Positions 63,184 through 64,000 of a DNA stretch of 64,000 nt are shown here, in pieces. A program made the position numbers and the translations under genes. Each line of letters starts with the position of its first letter. Positions within the stretch are counted from its first letter, which is position 1. Below the pieces are notes generated by a model. That model worked only from the letters and a program-made list of their open reading frames with translations. It made no database searches and had not been told where the DNA came from. This stretch comes from an uncultured Kordiimonas sp. (GTDB taxonomy: Bacteria; Pseudomonadota; Alphaproteobacteria; Sphingomonadales; Kordiimonadaceae), in NCBI GenBank assembly GCA_947503625.1, contig CANNEK010000004.1, positions 1 through 64,000 on the forward strand, given 5' to 3'.

Positions 63184-64000
63184 ATGAGCAAAACCGGCAA
63201 TCTCTCGAAATCTTCAGGCTTTGCAACGCGGGCAATTCATCAGGGGCATAGAGCGGCAGATCACCATGGTGCGTTAAATCCGCCGGTTTACATGTCCTCA
63301 ACGTTTGCGTTCGAGACAGCCGAGCAGGGTGGGGAAATATTCGCAGGCGAACGTGAAGGATATTTTTATTCTCGCATATCCAACCCCACGCTGGCTTTGC
63401 TGGAAACGCGACTGGCGAGCCTGGAGGGCGGTGAAGCTGCAGTGTCTGCTTCGAGCGGTATGGGGGCGATTTGCTCTGCAATCTGGGCGCTGGTTGAGCC
63501 CGGTGACGAGATCATCACAGATGGCACACTGTATGGATGCACTTTCTCATTCTTTAGAGAGTCCCTGCAGAAATTCGGCATTACGATTACGCATGTTGAC
63601 CTGACACGTCCAGCCAAACTTGAAGAGGCTATCAACGCAAAAACCAAAGTCGTTTATTTCGAGACGCCGGCGAACCCGAATATGCGGATTGTTGACATTG
63701 AGGCGATCTCGACCATTGCACATACTGTTGACGCAACGGTTGTTGTTGATAACACCTACAGCACGCCTTATCTGCAGCAACCCTTGTCACTGGGTGCGGA
63801 CCTCGTTGTACATTCTGCGACCAAATACCTTGGTGGCCACGGTGATTTGGTTGCCGGCGCCGTTGTTGGTTCTGCCGAACTAATACAGCATATTCGGCTC
63901 GTTGGGCTTAAGGATATGACCGGCGCAGTACTTTCGGCGCAAGATGCGAACCTTATCTTGCGGGGTATAAAGACGCTTGAACTGAGAATGGAACGTCATT
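63184..64000 (+). CDS. Methionine gamma-lyase, partial (cut by the window end)
   Basis: PLP enzyme of the Cys/Met metabolism family; 272 codons are visible and the frame is open at 64000. It starts at ATG 63184 with AGGAG upstream. Lys214 in HSATKYLGGHG is the PLP lysine. Tyr117 and Cys119 in LYGCTF correspond to Tyr114 and Cys116 of the Pseudomonas methionine gamma-lyase; this Cys is characteristic of gamma-lyases acting on methionine and not of cystathionine gamma-synthase. YSRISNPT is also conserved. It would release methanethiol, ammonia and 2-oxobutyrate. The gene is probably controlled by the divergent Lrp. Confidence 0.88.
   Translation, partial: MSKTGNLSKSSGFATRAIHQGHRAADHHGALNPPVYMSSTFAFETAEQGGEIFAGEREGYFYSRISNPTLALLETRLASLEGGEAAVSASSGMGAICSAIWALVEPGDEIITDGTLYGCTFSFFRESLQKFGITITHVDLTRPAKLEEAINAKTKVVYFETPANPNMRIVDIEAISTIAHTVDATVVVDNTYSTPYLQQPLSLGADLVVHSATKYLGGHGDLVAGAVVGSAELIQHIRLVGLKDMTGAVLSAQDANLILRGIKTLELRMERH

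Overview
The window looks like chromosomal DNA from a Gram-negative, aerobic, probably marine alphaproteobacterium of moderate GC. This is inferred from gene content: four TonB-dependent receptors, RTX-type secreted enzymes, many LysR/TetR/AraC/Lrp regulators, and catabolic operons for acyl-CoA and aromatic compounds. No rRNA, intact tRNA, insertion sequence, phage gene or CRISPR array was seen. No marker gene fixes the order; a Kordiimonadales- or Sphingomonadales-like lineage is only a guess.

Layout. 1-6.8 kb: the tail of an RTX protein, an exported cPLA2/patatin-like lipase, an OmpR-type two-component system and a GDSL lipase with RTX repeats. 7.1-19.8 kb: the standout region, a complete halocatechol (modified ortho-cleavage) pathway. 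On the minus strand lie a tfdB-like phenol hydroxylase, tfdC-like chlorocatechol 1,2-dioxygenase, tfdE-like dienelactone hydrolase, tfdF-like maleylacetate reductase, pcaF thiolase, an NrtS-like membrane protein, a redoxin and pcaI/pcaJ. A TfdR/ClcR-like LysR gene follows upstream, and on the plus strand are a tfdD-like chloromuconate cycloisomerase and a TonB-dependent receptor. Four sites of form ATAC-N7-GTAT (consensus ATACGRRWWRRGTAT) lie in front of the tfdB operon, between tfdR and tfdD, and twice before the receptor gene, which suggests one regulon joining uptake and catabolism.

20.1-29.7 kb: a second catabolic cluster with an alpha-methylacyl-CoA racemase-like protein, an internally deleted acyl-CoA synthetase, an iron alcohol dehydrogenase, a TetR regulator, an acyl-CoA ligase, a TonB receptor and a 4-hydroxyacetophenone monooxygenase-like Baeyer-Villiger enzyme. 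29.9-39.5 kb: a beta-barrel-like protein and hybrid histidine kinase, an AraC regulator, a TonB receptor and an exported catalase-peroxidase preceded by a 12-bp-arm inverted repeat. 39.9-45.6 kb: Lrp, a branched-chain aminotransferase/cupin/flavin monooxygenase operon and a TPR-sulfotransferase. 45.7-60.4 kb: a small ORF coupled to an Atm1-type ABC transporter, a TonB receptor, a PepSY protein and three tandem ~1,070-residue exported beta-propeller proteins of the VPS10/BNR type. 60.4-64 kb: LysR, MAPEG, a peroxiredoxin, Lrp and a divergent methionine gamma-lyase cut by the window edge.

Three convergent intergenic regions (2.4, 7.0 and 19.9 kb) carry copies of a dispersed repeat of about 130-150 bp that resembles a decayed tRNA-Met whose T-loop is split by an insert. 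All assignments rest on reading the sequence and recalling family motifs; no search was run.
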